NCBI GenBank assembly: GCA_039184055.1
Contig: JBCDBH010000349.1
Location: 1 to 6,338 of the forward strand
DNA: 6,338 bases
Source of the DNA: JBCDBH01 sp039184055
Lineage (GTDB): Bacteria > Acidobacteriota > Thermoanaerobaculia > Multivoradales > J023
Direction of reading: 5' to 3'
The notes under the pieces were generated by a model. That model searched no databases. It saw only the letters and a program-made list of their open reading frames with translations, and was not told the DNA's origin. A program made the translations under genes and the position numbers. Positions within the stretch are counted from its first letter, which is position 1. The number at the start of each line of letters is the position of its first letter. Shown here one piece after another: positions 5,911 through 6,338 of this stretch.

Positions 5911-6338
5911 TCAACGGCCGAGCACGACGAACGGCGCCCAGGCCGCCGGAGGTTCACCCGCTTCGATCGCCGCGCGTTGCGCCGCCGCCAGTGCCCGTGA
6001 CGGCTCTTCCCAATCGTGCTGGTAAAAACGCGTCACCAGCCGCGCCGTCGCCGCGTCGTCGATCGACCACAGGGCCGCCACGACGTGCTCGCTACCGCTA
6101 GCGAGAAACGCCGCGCCGAGTGAACCCCAGGTCCCGAGCCCCCGACGCGTCGCGCTGGCACAGCTGGCGAGCATCACCAGCTCGGGCGCCAGCCCCTCGG
6201 CCAACACCTCGCGCGCCATCAAATCGCCATCCGCCAAACGCAGCCATGGTCCCGTGGGGCCACCACCGCTGTGGGTCGCCACGTGGAGCAACCGCGCCTC
6301 ACGACCGGCGAGCATCGCCTGACGCGTCATGGCCTCAC
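5911..6338 (-). CDS. CHAT-domain (caspase-like, clan CD) protein, C-terminal part (enters from right edge)
   Basis: The open frame continues past the right edge, so the Met at 6330 is an internal codon and not a start; at least 142 codons are visible. The segment matches the C-terminal half of a CHAT domain (caspase HetF Associated with TPRs). A LLHVATHSG motif carries the likely catalytic His (codon 6271-6273), and ELVMLASCASA carries the likely catalytic Cys (TGT at 6160-6162), followed by the typical LGAAFLASGSEHVVAALWSI strand and helix and a final WAPFVVLG. CHAT proteins are usually C-terminal to TPR repeats or other sensor regions and act as cysteine proteases cleaving after specific residues, although many members are uncharacterised. 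The His-Cys pair is intact, suggesting an active enzyme. The N-terminal part, which would show TPR repeats, is outside the window. It ends 103 bp upstream of the exported Cys-rich gene, probably in the same operon with the ECF sigma and anti-sigma genes. Confidence 0.9.
   Translation of the reverse strand, partial: EAMTRQAMLAGREARLLHVATHSGGGPTGPWLRLADGDLMAREVLAEGLAPELVMLASCASATRRGLGTWGSLGAAFLASGSEHVVAALWSIDDAATARLVTRFYQHDWEEPSRALAAAQRAAIEAGEPPAAWAPFVVLGR

Noticed and set aside
5808..5957. N-terminal extension of the Cys-rich exported protein to an ATG at 5957
   Set aside because: It would bury the signal peptide 50 residues inside the protein and overlap the CHAT gene end; the ribosome site at 5811-5817 supports the short form.
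6328..6330. ATG at 6330 as the true start of the CHAT gene
   Set aside because: The frame stays open to the window edge and the visible part begins in mid-domain, just before the catalytic His strand, so the real start lies outside the window.
1..6338. CRISPR arrays, tRNA/rRNA genes, insertion sequences
   Set aside because: No regularly spaced repeats, no cloverleaf-like sequence and no transposase or terminal inverted repeats were seen on either strand; the craspase comparison is therefore only an analogy.

Overview
This 6.3-kb, GC-rich window (third-position G/C bias, dense genes) comes from a bacterial chromosome rich in signalling and secreted proteins. A Pkn-type Ser/Thr kinase, an ECF sigma/anti-sigma pair, a CHAT (caspase-like) protein and a large secreted BNR-repeat protein together resemble Acidobacteriota, with Myxococcota, Gemmatimonadota or some predatory Gammaproteobacteria as alternatives. 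There is no rRNA or other marker gene, so the phylum is an inference from gene content and style only.

Layout. Positions 1-360 (minus) hold the first 120 codons of a Hanks-type Ser/Thr protein kinase that runs out of the left edge. It is separated by a ~205-bp divergent intergenic region from a plus-strand PAPS-dependent sulfotransferase-like protein (566-1558). After a 208-bp spacer carrying an imperfect 19-bp tandem repeat comes a 725-aa exported protein with six Asp-box (BNR) motifs and a C-terminal accessory domain (1767-3944). A strong hairpin terminator (3954-3982) separates it from the convergent minus-strand gene cluster.

The right half (3997-6338, minus) reads like an operon, in transcription order: C-terminal part of a CHAT-domain protein (enters from the right edge, ends 5911); a small exported protein with a Cys-rich tail (5807-5292); an ECF-type sigma factor (5273-4686); and a single-pass membrane anti-sigma factor (4689-3997) translationally coupled to the sigma gene by an ATGA overlap. 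The sigma and anti-sigma factors should form a membrane signalling switch. The adjacent CHAT putative protease and exported Cys-rich protein are plausible effector, sensor or target components of the same switch. This arrangement is the most interesting part of the window. It recalls, by analogy only, the craspase systems in which a TPR-CHAT protease controls an ECF sigma factor by cleaving a regulator.

No tRNA, rRNA, CRISPR array, insertion sequence or prophage gene was recognised. No gene name is assigned because none can be identified at ortholog level from sequence reading alone.
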